A stretch of 64,000 nucleotides of DNA from Corydoras sp. C115 (Eukaryota > Chordata > Actinopteri > Siluriformes > Callichthyidae): NCBI GenBank assembly GCA_019802505.1, contig JAFMOC010000024.1:866001-930000 (forward strand), written 5' to 3'. Below the pieces are notes generated by a model, which was not told the DNA's origin, did not search any database, and worked only from the letters and a program-made list of their open reading frames with translations. Position 1 is the stretch's first letter. The number at the start of each line of letters is the position of its first letter. Below are positions 45,019 through 56,502 of this stretch, piece by piece. Position numbers and translations under genes: made by a program.

Positions 45019-45677
45019 TTATGAGGTGTGCAGCTTTATAAGCTGTGACATCTAAAGCTGTGGGGAGAGAGGTGCCATGGACTCGACGAACGACACAATG
45101 GCTTTACAGCTGTGGTTTAAGTGTCATTTTAAATACTCTGTGATAACGTATTCCGTTCCGTTCCCGTCGGGGCAACATCCGGTCTCCGGACCTCAATCGT
45201 GCCCACCCCTTGTAATGTATATATAGACATAATAGGACTGGGTAAGAAAAAATACCCTCGGCCACCTCTATTTATTTAATGAACTTATTGTATTAAAACT
45301 ACAAGGAAAGCTGGAGACGAAAGCAAGAAATGCTGTCGAAGTCTAACAATGGTAGCAGTTTCCCAAGCTGGAAGATATTGTTGGTTTGTGAGACAGAGGA
45401 AATTGTTTCTCCTTTGAAATTACAACAACTTCCTCCCTCGAACATGCCAAAAGAACCTCTGCCAAGTGTCAGTGCAGGAAAACAATTTATTTACTCTGGT
45501 TGGGAAGACTTCGGGCAGGCTGTTCTTTCTGTCTGGCTTTTTTTTTTTTAGTTTTTTTTAACTTGCTTTCTCTGTTAGTCCCTTATTCTTATTTTCGCCT
45601 CTCAAGACAGAAGGCAATCTGTTATACTACATGATGCCTTTAGATTTCCATCACGGGTCGGTTCATCTTCGGTTCAT
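45019..45677. other. Unique intronic DNA
   Basis: A 73-codon open frame at 45330-45551 runs into a T-run; no motif. Confidence 0.4.
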
Positions 45678-46148
45678 CGGGGCAGTCATGGGCTTGTGGT
45701 TAAGGAACAAGCCTTGTGACCTGAAAATCTCTGCTTCAATTCCCGATCCCACCAAATACTGTGGCTGAAGGCACCTACATTACATTTACATTTGGTCATT
45801 TAGCAGACATTTTTATCTAAAGCGACTTACAAGGTGAACACAGGGTTAATCACAACATCCCTGCAGCAATGAGGGTTAAGGGCCTTACTCATGGACCCAC
45901 ACTGGTAACTTCAGTGGACCTGGGATTTGAACCCACAACCTTCAGATTGATAGCCCAATACCCTAATCACTGGGCTTACCCCAATTGCTCCCCCAGGCGC
46001 CGTATTCAAGGCTGCCCACTGCTCCGGGCACGTGTGCTCGCTTCCAGTGTGTGTATATGTGTGTTTCACTGCACGGATGAGTTAAATGCGGAGGACAAAT
46101 TCCTCTGTGTGTCTGCACCGTAGGCAAGTAAATCACTTTATCACTTTT
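45678..46148 (+). mobile_element. SINE-B, full length, split by SINE-C
   Basis: tRNA-like head GGGGCAGTCATGGGCTTGTGG (A box), B-box region TTCAATTCCCGATCC, then after the insert ACCCCAATTGCTCCC and TTTCACTGCACGGATGAG. Ends AAGTAAATCACTT. Confidence 0.88.
45774..45970 (-). mobile_element. SINE-C nested in SINE-B
   Basis: Reverse copy: tail side ATTTACATTTGGTCATTTAG, body GAGGGTTAAGGGCCTTACTC, B box (reverse) GGGATTTGAACCC, and A-box side CTAATCACTGGGC. It interrupts SINE-B between GGCACCT and ACCCCAATTGC. I see no clear long target duplication. Confidence 0.87.
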
Positions 46149-46628
46149 TCCATGCCATCCTTTGATGACTTATAGTACTTTTGAAATCACTCTCTTAAGA
46201 CACCCAAAGACAAGCTCGCCCCAACTGATCAAACTGCAAGTCATTTAAACGGGGCTAAGCTTTAAGACGTATTAAAGGGCCATAAAAAGGACAAAGACAT
46301 CTGCGGCCAGCCTAAAAGGCCTATTAACTTTTTAAAAGTCTCGCACGCCTATTATTGCTTCGGCAAAATTTCCCTAATTTCCTTTTCCTTTCTTTCCAAC
46401 CTTACAGCCTTGTTTGAGGTTGATTAGTTTCACCCCGAGCAGCACTGTCATTTAAGAGATCTATTATTTGAATGTCCGTAGTTGTTATAAGTCTGCAAAG
46501 TGATCATTCTCAAGGAAATTACCTTCTGTGTTTCATCAAACACAGCCCCCCCTACAGTTCTTCCAATCATCCTGTGGAAATCAATCTTATTTATGTCTGT
46601 TTCGTAACACTATGTGTACCGTATATCA
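46149..46628. other. Unique intronic DNA
   Basis: Nothing recognised. Confidence 0.4.
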
Positions 46629-46895
46629 CATGCCCATCCAGGGGAGAACGTTTCGGACGCTGGGTAGATACACCCAGGTCAGAGCGCCATTTTATCGCTG
46701 GGCACACTCACACACACAGACACATTATAAAAACACTATATGGGGCAATTAAGAGCATTCGATTTACCTTGAATTCATGTTTTTGGACCCACATAGACAC
46801 GGGGAGAACATGGAAACCCAGATTGGGATTCGAACCTGGATTTCCCAATGCTGAGAGGTGAGCGTGCTAACCACTAAGCCACCATGCTGCCCAAA
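46629..46895 (-). mobile_element. SINE-A, 3' tail missing
   Basis: CATGCCCATCCAGGGGAGAAC to CTAAGCCACCATGCTGCCC, with small deletions in the core. Confidence 0.92.
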
Positions 46896-46983
46896 ATATC
46901 CATACTTTATTTATGTATTTATCTACTTAACCTATTTTAAAAATTACACTGATGTATTATTTTATATTACCTATATAAGTATA

Positions 46984-47466
46984 CCACTTTTTGTCCATGT
47001 CCTCAGTTCCACTTCCTGTAAAGATGGACATTGTAGTTCTACAATTCCAGACTGTAGTCCATATGTTTGTGTTCTCCAGTACATACTGTGTACGTCACCT
47101 TTACTCTGTTTTAATGGTCAGAACCCCAATAGTACCACCACAGAGCAGGTATTATTTGGTTGGTGCATTATTACTATCCCAACAGTGTTACTGAGGTATT
47201 TAAATGAAACTACAGCAGCACTGCTGCACTAAAACCCCCTCACTGCATCAGTGTCACTGCAGAACTGACAATAAACAATCCACCACCCAAATGATACCTG
47301 TTCTGTGATGGTCCTGACCAATAGAGAACAGGGGACTAACAAAAACAAAGAACACAGATGTACTACAGTCTGTAATTGTAAAACTGCAAAGTCCATCTAT
47401 ATGGTAAGTGGAGGAAATAGACAATGGAGCAAGAAGGGGGTGTGTCCAAACATTTGACAGGTACTG
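46984..47466 (+). mobile_element. MITE-M, complete except outer left end
   Basis: GTCCATGTCCTCAGTTCCAC, interior CTGCATCAGTGTCACTGCAG, and right inverted repeat ending GGGGGTGTGTCCAAACATTTG. Confidence 0.9.
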
Positions 47467-47756
47467 TATATCTTTGAAACATTGATAATTAAGGTCCGTT
47501 TGGTTCGAGGATGAAATGTCTGATCATGCCTGAGCACTTTGCCGCCAAAAGTGTAAATACTTAGTAATTGGTAAGGAAATGAATATTGCTTATGTAGATA
47601 AATCCTTGCTCGTGCGTTTGGGTAAGCGGCTTGTGCCAGGCTTAGCCGTCTTGATTTTTCCTGATCCCCGTCAGAAATAGAAAAAGCATCTGATAAGTAT
47701 GACCTCGAAATGGGATTTGCTTAGAAGCAAAATAAACACTTCATTAAATCAGTCAT
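47467..47756. other. Unique intronic DNA
   Basis: Only the first TAAATCAGTCAT of a SINE target duplication at its end. Confidence 0.4.
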
Positions 47757-48073
47757 GGGTGGCACGGTGGCTTAGTGGTTAGCACGTTCGCCTCTCAGCG
47801 CTAGGGATACTGGGTTCGAATCCCAATCTGCGTGGGTTTCCTCTGGGTTCTCCGGTTTCCTCCCACAGTCCAAAAACATGGATCAAGTCAATTGAATTCT
47901 CAAAATTGCCCCATATAGAGTGTGTTTGTGTGAGTGAGTGTGTGTCCAGTGATAGCACCCTGTCCTGGGTGTATCTGCCCAGAGGCTGAAAAATTCTCCC
48001 CTTGATGGGCATGGGGAACCCCGCCGCAACCCTAATGTAGGATAAAGCGGAAGATAATAGATGGTTGGATTAA
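47757..48073 (+). mobile_element. SINE-A with small deletions
   Basis: GGGTGGCACGGTGGCTTAGTGG, B box GGTTCGAATCC. Target duplication TAAATCAGTCAT (47745-47756) and TAAATTAGTCAT (48074-48085). Confidence 0.95.
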
Positions 48074-48224
48074 TAAATTAGTCATACCCGAAGACTCTTT
48101 GGAAAACATCTTCCTTTCTCCATCGCCGTGAAATGTAACCTGCTCCATACGTTCCCGCAGTCTTTCTCCAGTCTCGCATGGAGAATGTTAATAATGGAGG
48201 AAGTTAAATCACGGCATTTCATAT

Positions 48225-48573
48225 TCCATCCATCCATTATCTTCCGCTTTATCCTCTACTTGGGTTGCAGGGGGGTTCCCCATGCCCATCCAGGGGAGAA
48301 CTTTTTTGGATGCTGGGCAGATCCAGGACAGGACGCCAATCTATCACTGGGCACACACTCGCTCACACAGACACATTCTATATGGGGCAATTTGGAGCAT
48401 TCAATTGACTTGATCCATGTTTTTGGACTGTGGGAGGAAACCGGGAGAACCCGAAGGAAACCCAAGTGGACAGAACTGGGAGAACATGGAAACTCCACCC
48501 AGATTGGGATTCGAACCGGGAATCCCTAGCACTGAGAGGAGAACATGCTAACCACTAAGCCACCGTGCCGCCC
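48225..48573 (-). mobile_element. SINE-A, full length
   Basis: CCATCCATCCATTATCTTCC to CTAAGCCACCGTGCCGCC. Confidence 0.95.
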
Positions 48574-49770
48574 CACACTTCATGTTGTTCTCCAAAATAG
48601 AATGCTCTTGGTGTTGGAAGGGGTGTGTGCACACGCCTAAGCGCTTACGATTCTCCGGCTCGCTGAGACAGTCGAGATGACCTGGAGAGGCCTGTTGCTT
48701 TTGCTATAGACTTCTTCCTTCATGTCCCTTTTCTTCCCAGTCCCCTTTTCTAACGTTCTCCTATTCTGTTGCGGCAACTCTCCCGCCACCGCACTCGCTC
48801 TTTGTTCATGTGTCTCTTATTTTCTTTTCGCTCTGAAACCAGACTTCTCTTTGCTTGAAAATATTAGCATAACATTGCCATGGGAGACTTCAATTTTGCA
48901 ATTAATGGCTGTTTAATGGCTCCCCTGGCCGCCGAATTATGCTGCCTGGCTTCAGTAAGCCATTGAAGGGGGGGACCATATGGACGGCAGCTAGGCCCCA
49001 TGCTGAGGGGTCTATGGGTTATAGCAAGCTTTCATTAAAAGTCAGAGAAAGTTTATTTGTCTGAACGTTGTGGGGGTCTGTTAGGATTGATAGATTTTTT
49101 TAAAGCCACTTAAAGATGTGTTTGTGTGGTTTTGAGTTACTGTAATAGTACGGGGGGTGGCAGTGGGGTGGAGGTTGGGGATTTGGGCCTAGAACCAGCT
49201 GTCGAGTAGAAAAAAAACCCCGAAAAAAATACTGAGAACCTTGAAATGAACAGCTGAAGGAACCCTACTGGTCTTTAGACTCATCACGGAGGAACAACAA
49301 GCATTGACAACCTTGAAATTTCTGAACCCAGTCGAGGTTCCAATGTCAGTCTGGGCATTAATAATAACTGTTTGTGGGATCTGATCAATGAAGTTCCTTT
49401 AGTTCAGAAAGACAAGCTGCCTGATTAATGAGTGTACAGAATCTGTTTAGACAAGTTGGGGAAAACATGTTGAGACATGTAGCTGCGTAGCGCTTTACCA
49501 CATTAAAGCCAGATGCTTATCGCGCTGATTCATGAAACTGTATCCAAGTCCTGGCATAACAGATGAATTCAGATGTAGAGGAACTGTACGCATGCCCGTG
49601 ACCTTTAAACAGCTCATCCTCCATCGCATGCTTCCTTTTCATGTGTATTAAAGGCTTCACAACACAGATAAACCATTTTATAAGTGACGAACAAACTGAG
49701 GAAATGTAGCTGAGGTCTGTGTGAGGACAATGAACGAGTCAGTTATAAGGTTCCCATTGTTGTACCATTT
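48574..49770. other. Unique intronic DNA, possible conserved block
   Basis: 48860-48970 (with GCAATTAATGGCTGTTTAATG) is repeat-free and AT-motif rich; it might be regulatory, by appearance only. No exon found. Confidence 0.4.
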
Positions 49771-49928
49771 CCATCCATTATCTTCCACTTTATCCTCTAC
49801 TAGGGTCATGGGACAGGGGGTTCCCCATGCCCATCTAGTGGAGAACATTTTGGCGTGTCGGGCGATGGGAAGATACACCCAGGACAGGGTGCCAATCTAT
49901 CACTGGGCACACCAGTTAGTGTTAATAA
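49771..49928 (-). mobile_element. Half-SINE-A array, unit 1
   Basis: CCATCCATTATCTTCCAC to CTATCACTGGGCACACC, then AGTTAGTGTTAATAACTATC. Confidence 0.9.
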
Positions 49929-50090
49929 CTATCCATTCATCCATCCATCCATTATTCTCCACTCTATCCTCTACTAGGGTCATGGGGGGGTTCCCCATGC
50001 CCATCCAGGGGAGAACGTTTTGGGTGCTGGGCAGATACACCCAGGACAGGGCGCCAATCTATCACTGGGCACACCAGTGAGTGTTAATAA
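49929..50090 (-). mobile_element. Half-SINE-A array, unit 2
   Basis: Same unit, including the non-SINE block AGTGAGTGTTAATAACTATC at its end, so the repeat unit is 162 bp and includes flank. Confidence 0.9.
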
Positions 50091-50346
50091 CTATCCATTC
50101 ATCCAGCCATCCATTATCTTCTGCTTTATCCTCTGCTAGGGTCACGGGTGTACTAGGGTTCCCCATGCCCATCTAGATGCTGGGCTGGACACCCAGTACA
50201 GGGCGCCAATCCATCCCCGGGCACACACTCACTCATAAAGACACGCACACAAACACACTCTATATGGGGCAATTTAGGGAATTGACCTCCATCCATGTTT
50301 TTGGACTGTGGGAGGAAACCGGAGAACCCGGAGGAAGCCAAGACGA
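50091..50346 (-). mobile_element. SINE-A partial, third in the array
   Basis: CCATTCATCCAGCCATCC to GGAAACCGGAGAACCCGG. It extends further 5' than the first two units. Confidence 0.9.
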
Positions 50347-50404
50347 TATCCTGTTACTCAGCATTCACGATAAATTTTCTTTATAGTAAACTCATTTATG
50401 CTTA

Positions 50405-50478
50405 GAGTTCTCCCTGTATCGGTTCTCCAGTTTCCTTCCACAATCTGAAAACCTAAAAACATGGATTCAAGGTAAATT
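50405..50478 (+). mobile_element. SINE-A fragment (core)
   Basis: AGTTCTCCCTGTATCGG to AACATGGATTCAAGG. Confidence 0.8.
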
Positions 50479-50660
50479 CATTCATCCATTCATTATCTTC
50501 TGCTTAATCTTTTATTAGTAGAGGTTGTGGGGAAGGGGGGGGTTGCAGGGGAGAAGGTAGTGGGCGCTGGGCAGGGCGCCAATCTATAGCTAGGCACACT
50601 CACTCACACAAACACACAGTTTATAGGGCAATTTAGGGCACTTAATTTATAACAGTAGAC
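50479..50660 (-). mobile_element. SINE-A fragment (3' half)
   Basis: ATTCATTCATCCATTCATTATC to CAATTTAGGGCACTTAATTT. Inverted against the piece before it. Confidence 0.85.
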
Positions 50661-51817
50661 CAACCCCCCGCAACCATATAGTGTGTTGATAACCACTTTA
50701 TAAAATGGTTTATTTTATTTTGTGAACTGTGTGGTGGTGGGGTGGCTGGAACAATGAGAATATACCAAATAAAGGTCCAGTCCATCACTGGACAAACCGG
50801 ATTTACCAACAATATACAACATAATGTGTTTTAGCAGCTGCTACTCACCCAAATGACATGTATACAGACTGTGGAAGGATGCAACATCCATGCAGTTGTG
50901 GGAAGAGCATAAAATGACATCACACATGACAAAAAAGTCATGCCATCAAACCCATGACCTTTTTGCTGTGAAAATCCGTTGGGTTCTGAGTTATAGCTTC
51001 CTTGGCTTCAGGGTTACAGTGCATATGGGAGAGGGTCTCTGGTCCCTTGGGTTGGGTGGTTGACCCACAGCTGCTGAGATTGTGTGAAGTAATGACCTCT
51101 ACGTCAGCCAGTCTTAATGTGTCTTTTACATCCTTGAAACCTCATGATGGCAAAACAATATTATTAACGATCGGCATGAAAGATAACCTCCATGCGCTTA
51201 ACCTCCCTACTTGTTAAAATGCAATGAGAACTTTTCCCAGCTCTTCATGGTCAGGAAACGCTGACATGCCTTTTCTCCAAGATGCCTCGGCATTATCCTC
51301 CCAGCTCCACCAGTCAGCGGGGGTTGACATTTGCCTTCGCAGGTTAATTAGTTTGATTTATACAAAAAGGTAAAGCTACCTCTCCAGGCTCCCGTCTAAT
51401 GAGGAATTTTAGATTGTGATGACCAAAGTCCCTTGTATTTTCTAAGAAGGATGTTCAGACGCCATAACAAAAGAACCGCAAATGAGTTTTCGAACTACCT
51501 CTGCAACGGCTCCGTTCACCTGAATGTTCTGCCTGCTTGAGACCCGTCTTCATTACATTGTTCTTTAATAGTACCAGCTATGATTCTATTCTTAACGAGC
51601 CTCTGAAAATGGTGTAAACGTTAGTTTACGTGTAATTGGTCGCTTCTTGATGGATTTTTTTGGAAAAATAATCTTTATTTAACTAACTGAGAGAAAAATC
51701 CCTATCTCGGTAGAGTGTCCCTATTCTCCCCGTGTCCACAAGAGTTTCCTCGGTTGAATTAAGCGAAGATGAGATGAGTTTTCGGATAGTTAACCACATG
51801 ATATTTATGCTCAAATC
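50661..51817. other. Unique intronic DNA
   Basis: 51610-51690 resembles 1087-1170. 51713-51757 holds a tiny SINE-A core scrap (TTCTCCCCGTGTCCAC). No exon found. Confidence 0.45.
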
Positions 51818-52182
51818 TATCCATCCATCCATTATCTCCCGCTTTATCCTCTACTAGGGTTGCAGGGGAGTGGAGGTCCCATACCCATCCAGGGGAGAAC
51901 ATTTCGGGCGCTTAGCAGATACACCCAGGACAGGGCGCCAATTTGTCCCTGGGCACACACTCACTCAAACAGACACACTCTATATGGGGCAATTTGGAGA
52001 ATTCATTTGATCTTGATCCATGTTTTTGGACTGTGGGAGGAAACCGGAGAACCCGGAAGAAACCCACACGGACATGGGGAGAACATGAAAACTCCACCCA
52101 GATTGGAGATTGTGGAGATTCAAACCAGGAATCCCTAGTGCTGAGAGGCGAACGTGCTAACCACTAAGCCACCTTGCCGCCC
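51818..52182 (-). mobile_element. SINE-A, full length
   Basis: TCTATCCATCCATCCATTATC to CTAAGCCACCTTGCCGCC, with a short local repeat GGAGATTGTGGAGATTC near the B box. Confidence 0.94.
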
Positions 52183-52796
52183 AAACACAAAACTAGTTAT
52201 CCCCAAATAATTAGAACCCAGATCCAGATGAAGACAGAATTTTAAAGAAAGCTGGATTAGCCTCAGGAAAAGAAAACTTTTCCTCCAAAAGGTATAAAAG
52301 AGTTTTCAGTAAATTTCAAAGCGAATGATGGATGATAACGTCTCTCTACGTCGGAAGAAATGACAAAAAGTGTCCTTCATGTGACTGACTATTCGATTCG
52401 CAAAACAATTTCTTATCAGTGCCTGTCGGCGCTGGGACAAATTTAATTTGGGAAACTTTAAAGGAGTTGTGTATCCTGATTACTTTTAAACTTTCATTAG
52501 TTTTTTCAGCACATTGTATAGTTTATTGACATTTTGCCTTAAAGCTACGCTTTTGACTCATTGCTTTAACTTCAGCAAACGCAATAAGCTAGGATTTATT
52601 ATGCCCATTAATCTGAGGTCCTCATAAATGATGGAGAGTCTTCATCCTTAAGCATTTAAAGTTTTAAGCATTGCATACTTATTGCAGTATAAGACTTTCT
52701 GACCGGAAAAGAAACTACCCACTGTTTTCTCTTTGCACTTCTGCCGCTTATAACCAAGTGACATAAGCTAGGGTTTTTAGTTTTATCGGATCACAG
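52183..52796. other. Unique intronic DNA
   Basis: Nothing recognised. Confidence 0.4.
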
Positions 52797-53032
52797 GGTC
52801 ACGGGGGGGGTTCCCCATGCCCATCTAGGGAGAACGTTTTGGGTGGTGGGCAGATACACCCAAGACAAGGGACCAATCTATCGCTCACTTGCATTGACAA
52901 ACACACTCTGTATGGGGCAATTTAGAGCATTCAATGTACCTTGAATCCATGTTTTTGGACTGTGGGAGGAAACCGGAGCACACGCAGGAAACCCATGTGG
53001 ACACGGGGAGACCATGAAAACTCCACACAGAT
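52797..53032 (-). mobile_element. SINE-A fragment (tail and head missing)
   Basis: GGTCACGGGGGGGGTTCCCC to GAAAACTCCACACAGAT. Confidence 0.88.
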
Positions 53033-53310
53033 GTTCTCCCCAGTTGCTTTTTTTGTTCCAAAAACATGTATCCAAGGTACATTGAATGCTCTAAATTGCC
53101 CCATACAGAGTATCTTTTTTTATTGACTTATGTGAATTGCCCTTATATGGTGTATATTTAAAGAGTATATAGTGTGTCCAGCAATATATAGGCACCCTGT
53201 CCTGGGTGTATCTGCCCAGCGCCTGAAACGTTCTCCCCTAGATGGGCATGGGACCCCCCCCCCCCCCGACCCTAGTAGAAGCCAAAGCGGAAGATAATGG
53301 ATGGATGGAA
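53033..53310 (+). mobile_element. SINE-A, head missing, rearranged
   Basis: GTTCTCCCCAGTTGC, ATTGAATGCTCTAAATTGCC, then GTGTGTCCAGCAATATATAGG, a C-run, and tail ATAATGGATGGATGG. It folds back on the piece before it. Confidence 0.85.
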
Positions 53311-53376
53311 TGTTTCTTGAACCCATGTTCTGGACAGTGGGAGGAAACCGGAGAACATGGAGGAGAACATGGAAAC
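53311..53376 (-). mobile_element. SINE-A scrap
   Basis: TTGAACCCATGTTCTGGAC to GAGGAGAACATGGAAACTGG. Confidence 0.75.
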
Positions 53377-53384
53377 TGGATCCA

Positions 53385-53583
53385 AAGTAATTTGTCTTTT
53401 TTTTTTGACCTACGTGACTTATATAGCGAGACTGAGTATATTGTGTGCCCAGCGATATATAGGCACCCTGTCCTGGATGTAGCTGCCCACTGCCCGAAAC
53501 GTTCTTCCCTGGATGGCATGGGGAATTTCCCCCCCCCCACCACCACCTCCCACATCCCTAAAGCAAGATAATAAGATGAGCTG
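53385..53583 (+). mobile_element. SINE-A fragment (3' half)
   Basis: GTGTGCCCAGCGATATATAGG, GTCCTGGATGTAGCTGCCC, to GCAAGATAATAAGATGAG. It shares the unusual GCGATATATAGGCACCC with the copy at 53033. Confidence 0.85.
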
Positions 53584-54013
53584 AGATTTTTCTGGTTTCT
53601 TAATTTTATTTCTTAACTGTGTAATAGATGCCTGACGTAAGAAGTTGCTGGTGGTTTGGTATTTCGGCTTGGGTCACGGTTTCTAGCTCAATAAAACCTA
53701 GACATCACGATCAGTTTATTCAGCGCTGGATCTCCGTGTTCTCTTTTAAGAGCTGCTGTTTACATGACTGTTTAATATGGTGGTTGGAAGCAGCACACAT
53801 CTGGATCATTAACATATCATACACAGAGTTCCTCTTGTGCTGTACATGACCCCAGAAGTGGCATTTTGGAACTGTGATCACCCCCCCCCCACACACACAC
53901 ACACACACACACAGACACACACACCACACACATTCTTTTGTGCATTGTGGTGTTTTACATAGACTTCTATTCTTTTGATAGAGACTTTCCCACAACCCTA
54001 ACCAAAAATATAG
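53584..54013. other. Unique intronic DNA with a CA tract
   Basis: C-run and CA repeat at 53881-53930. Open frames here are antisense repeats of it. Confidence 0.5.
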
Positions 54014-54602
54014 AGCAGCCAATTCACCTTAAATTCATGTTTTTGGACTGTGGGGGGAAACCGGAGAACTCCTCTCGGACGCGGGGAGAACATGAAAACT
54101 TCACCCAGATTGGGATTTGAACCTGGATCCCCAGCGCTAAAAGGTGGATGTGCTAAGCACTGCATGCGGAACCCCAATTGTTTGGTTTGAATGCTTATCT
54201 GGGTGAAGTTTTCTGGTTTTCTTTGGGTTTTCTTCGGGTTCTCTGGATTCCACAGCTTAAAACATGGATTCAACGTAAGTGGCTACTCTAAATTGCCCCT
54301 ATGTAGTGGGTGTTTTAACTCGGAGGAAACCCACACGCACACGGGGAGAACATGGAAACTCCACCCAGATTGGGATTCAAACTTGGAAACCCTAGTTCGT
54401 GTGGGTACTGTGGGTTCTCCAGTTTCCTTCCACAGTCCAAAAGCATGGATTTAAGGTAAATATAATGTTCTAAATTGCCAATATAGAGGGTGTCTGTGTG
54501 AGTGTGTGCCCAGCGATAGATTGGCACCCTGTCCTGGGTATATCTGCCCAGCACCTGAAATATTCTCCCCTGGATGGGCATTTGGAAAACCCCCAAACCG
54601 AA
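54014..54602. mobile_element. Four alternating SINE-A pieces
   Basis: 54014-54166 (-), 54176-54312 (+), 54316-54398 (-), 54399-54602 (+). Each is a partial copy (core plus head, or core plus 3' half) and each is inverted relative to its neighbour. 54603-54630 then shows AATATTACTAACAAAAGGAAA, also found at 56365 and 56768. Confidence 0.85.
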
Positions 54603-55433
54603 AATATTACTAACAAAAGGAAACCGGGCGCCCAAGAAAAAAATATTAATAATAATTTGAGACATTTGAAAAAGTCTATATGAAATTGTCCATCATCCGA
54701 AATCACAAAGTCTTCCACACACTCGTCAGTCAAGGCTTTCATGTTTAATTCGGGGTTGCTGTCATACTGATTAGGGTCTGAACCTGTACCCAGCCATGCG
54801 TTCGGGGTTTTTTGGAAGCGCCAAATAGCAGCTGTTAGTCCTCATCTTTTCAGCTATTGAGATTTCAACATAGTCTGCCCCCCTAATGGATTAAGGTCTC
54901 TTGCAACCTTTCAGTGTTCTCACGTCGCAATTACAGTGTCTATCTGTCTGATATTACAGACTGTGGCTCAAGGCTTTGTTCCGTCTCCCACACCCATCGT
55001 CTCGGCGCTGATTACTAGCTACGTGTGTGAGCCGGTGTCTACTTAGTCTCTGCTCTTTCAGTTCTATACGTTCCGTTTTTCATTTTTGTGAATGACTCAT
55101 GTTCTTCGTATAAATTCCTCCATACCGGGTTAATTGTTAGTTGTGGGTACGGGTAGTCGCCTCAGGCCCTCACAGCTCTCCGCATGTTATGCTGCTCACA
55201 CAGCCTTCTTCGAAATGTAAAGTCGTTATGACGGGATAAGCCAGAAATGTTAATGATGCGTAGAGTACTTTCTCCTTTCAGATGTTTATTGGTTTTCAGG
55301 GTTTTTTTTGCATTCTACTCCCGCCAACTCCTTCCAAATCACCTGTGCTACCTGTATTCAAGGTGAAAGGAGGTGAAGGAGGTGGGGCAACCTCCATGTG
55401 GATCAGTGAGTCTATACCCACTATATCCAGGAC
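54603..55433. other. Unique intronic DNA
   Basis: No exon or repeat family beyond the short block at its start. Confidence 0.4.
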
Positions 55434-55744
55434 TATATCCATCCGTTATCTTGCGCTTAATCATATACTCACGTGGGGGCTCCCCATGCCCCTCCAGGGG
55501 AGAACGTTTCGTGCCTGTGGGAGATACGCCCAGCACAGGACGCTAATCCATTGCTGGGCACACACTCACTCACACAATCTATATAGGGGCAATTTAGACT
55601 AGCCAATTAACCTTGAATTCATGTTTTTAGACTGTGGGAGGAAACCGGAGAACCCCACATAGACACGAGGAGAACATGTAAACGGCATCCTGATCAGGAT
55701 TCGAACCGCACGGAGATACAGACGTGCTAACCACTAAGCCATAA
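55434..55744 (-). mobile_element. SINE-A, diverged
   Basis: TATCCATCCGTTATCTTGCGC to GTGCTAACCACTAAGCC. Followed by ATAAATGAGTTTACTATAAA. Confidence 0.9.
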
Positions 55745-55769
55745 ATGAGTTTACTATAAACCAAATAAT

Positions 55770-55974
55770 TTGAAGAGTTTCCATGTTCTCCCCGTGTCTG
55801 TGTGGGTTTCCTCTGGGTTCTCCGGTTTCCTCCCACAGTCCAAAAGCATGGATAGAATGTTCTAAATTGCCCCATATAGTGAGTGTGTGCCCAGCAATAG
55901 ATAGGCACCCTGTCCTGGTTGTGTCTGCTCAGCGCCTGAAAAGTTCTCCCCTGAATGGGCATGGGGAAGCCCCC
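55770..55974 (+). mobile_element. SINE-A fragment (core to 3' block)
   Basis: TTTGAAGAGTTTCCATGTTC to GGGCATGGGGAAGCCCCC. No head. Confidence 0.88.
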
Positions 55975-56062
55975 ATGTAGGAGGACACCGGAGAACCCCA
56001 CACAGACTGGTGGACTCAATCCTGTTGGGATTCGAACCACACTGAGATGCAGATGTACTAAG
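55975..56062 (-). mobile_element. SINE-A fragment (head side)
   Basis: ATGTAGGAGGACACCGGAGAAC to CACTGAGATGCAGATGTAC. Confidence 0.82.
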
Positions 56063-56081
56063 TTTACTATAAACAAAAACG

Positions 56082-56360
56082 TTTGAAGAGTTTCCATGTT
56101 CTCCCCGTGTTCTTCGGTTTCCTTCCACAGTCCAAAAGCATGGATTTAGGGTTAATAGCATGCTCTAAATTGCCCCATATAGAGTGTTTTTGTGTGAATG
56201 TATCTGTGTGAGTAAGTGTGTGCCCAGCGATAGATTGGCGCCCTGTCCTGGGTGTATCTGCCCAGCGCCTGAAACGTTCTCCCCTGAATGGGCATTTGGA
56301 TTCCGACCCATGAACCTAGTAGAGGATAAAGCAGAAGATAATGGATGAAATAATAAGAAT
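56082..56360 (+). mobile_element. SINE-A, head missing
   Basis: Same junction TTTGAAGAGTTTCCATG as 55770, to AAGCAGAAGATAATGGATG. Confidence 0.9.
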
Positions 56361-56502
56361 AGAGAAAATATTATACTAACAAAAGGAAATAGCAAAAATG
56401 GCTCCAGCATGTTTATATTTAGTCTTCTTTTGGTTTTGTGAGTGACTACAAATCGCCTCCATGTTCCACCCAGAACTCACTACTAGCCCTAATGGTGTAA
56501 TT

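Noticed and set aside
45330..45551. 73-codon open frame
   Set aside because: Ends in a T-run and shows no domain; chance frame.
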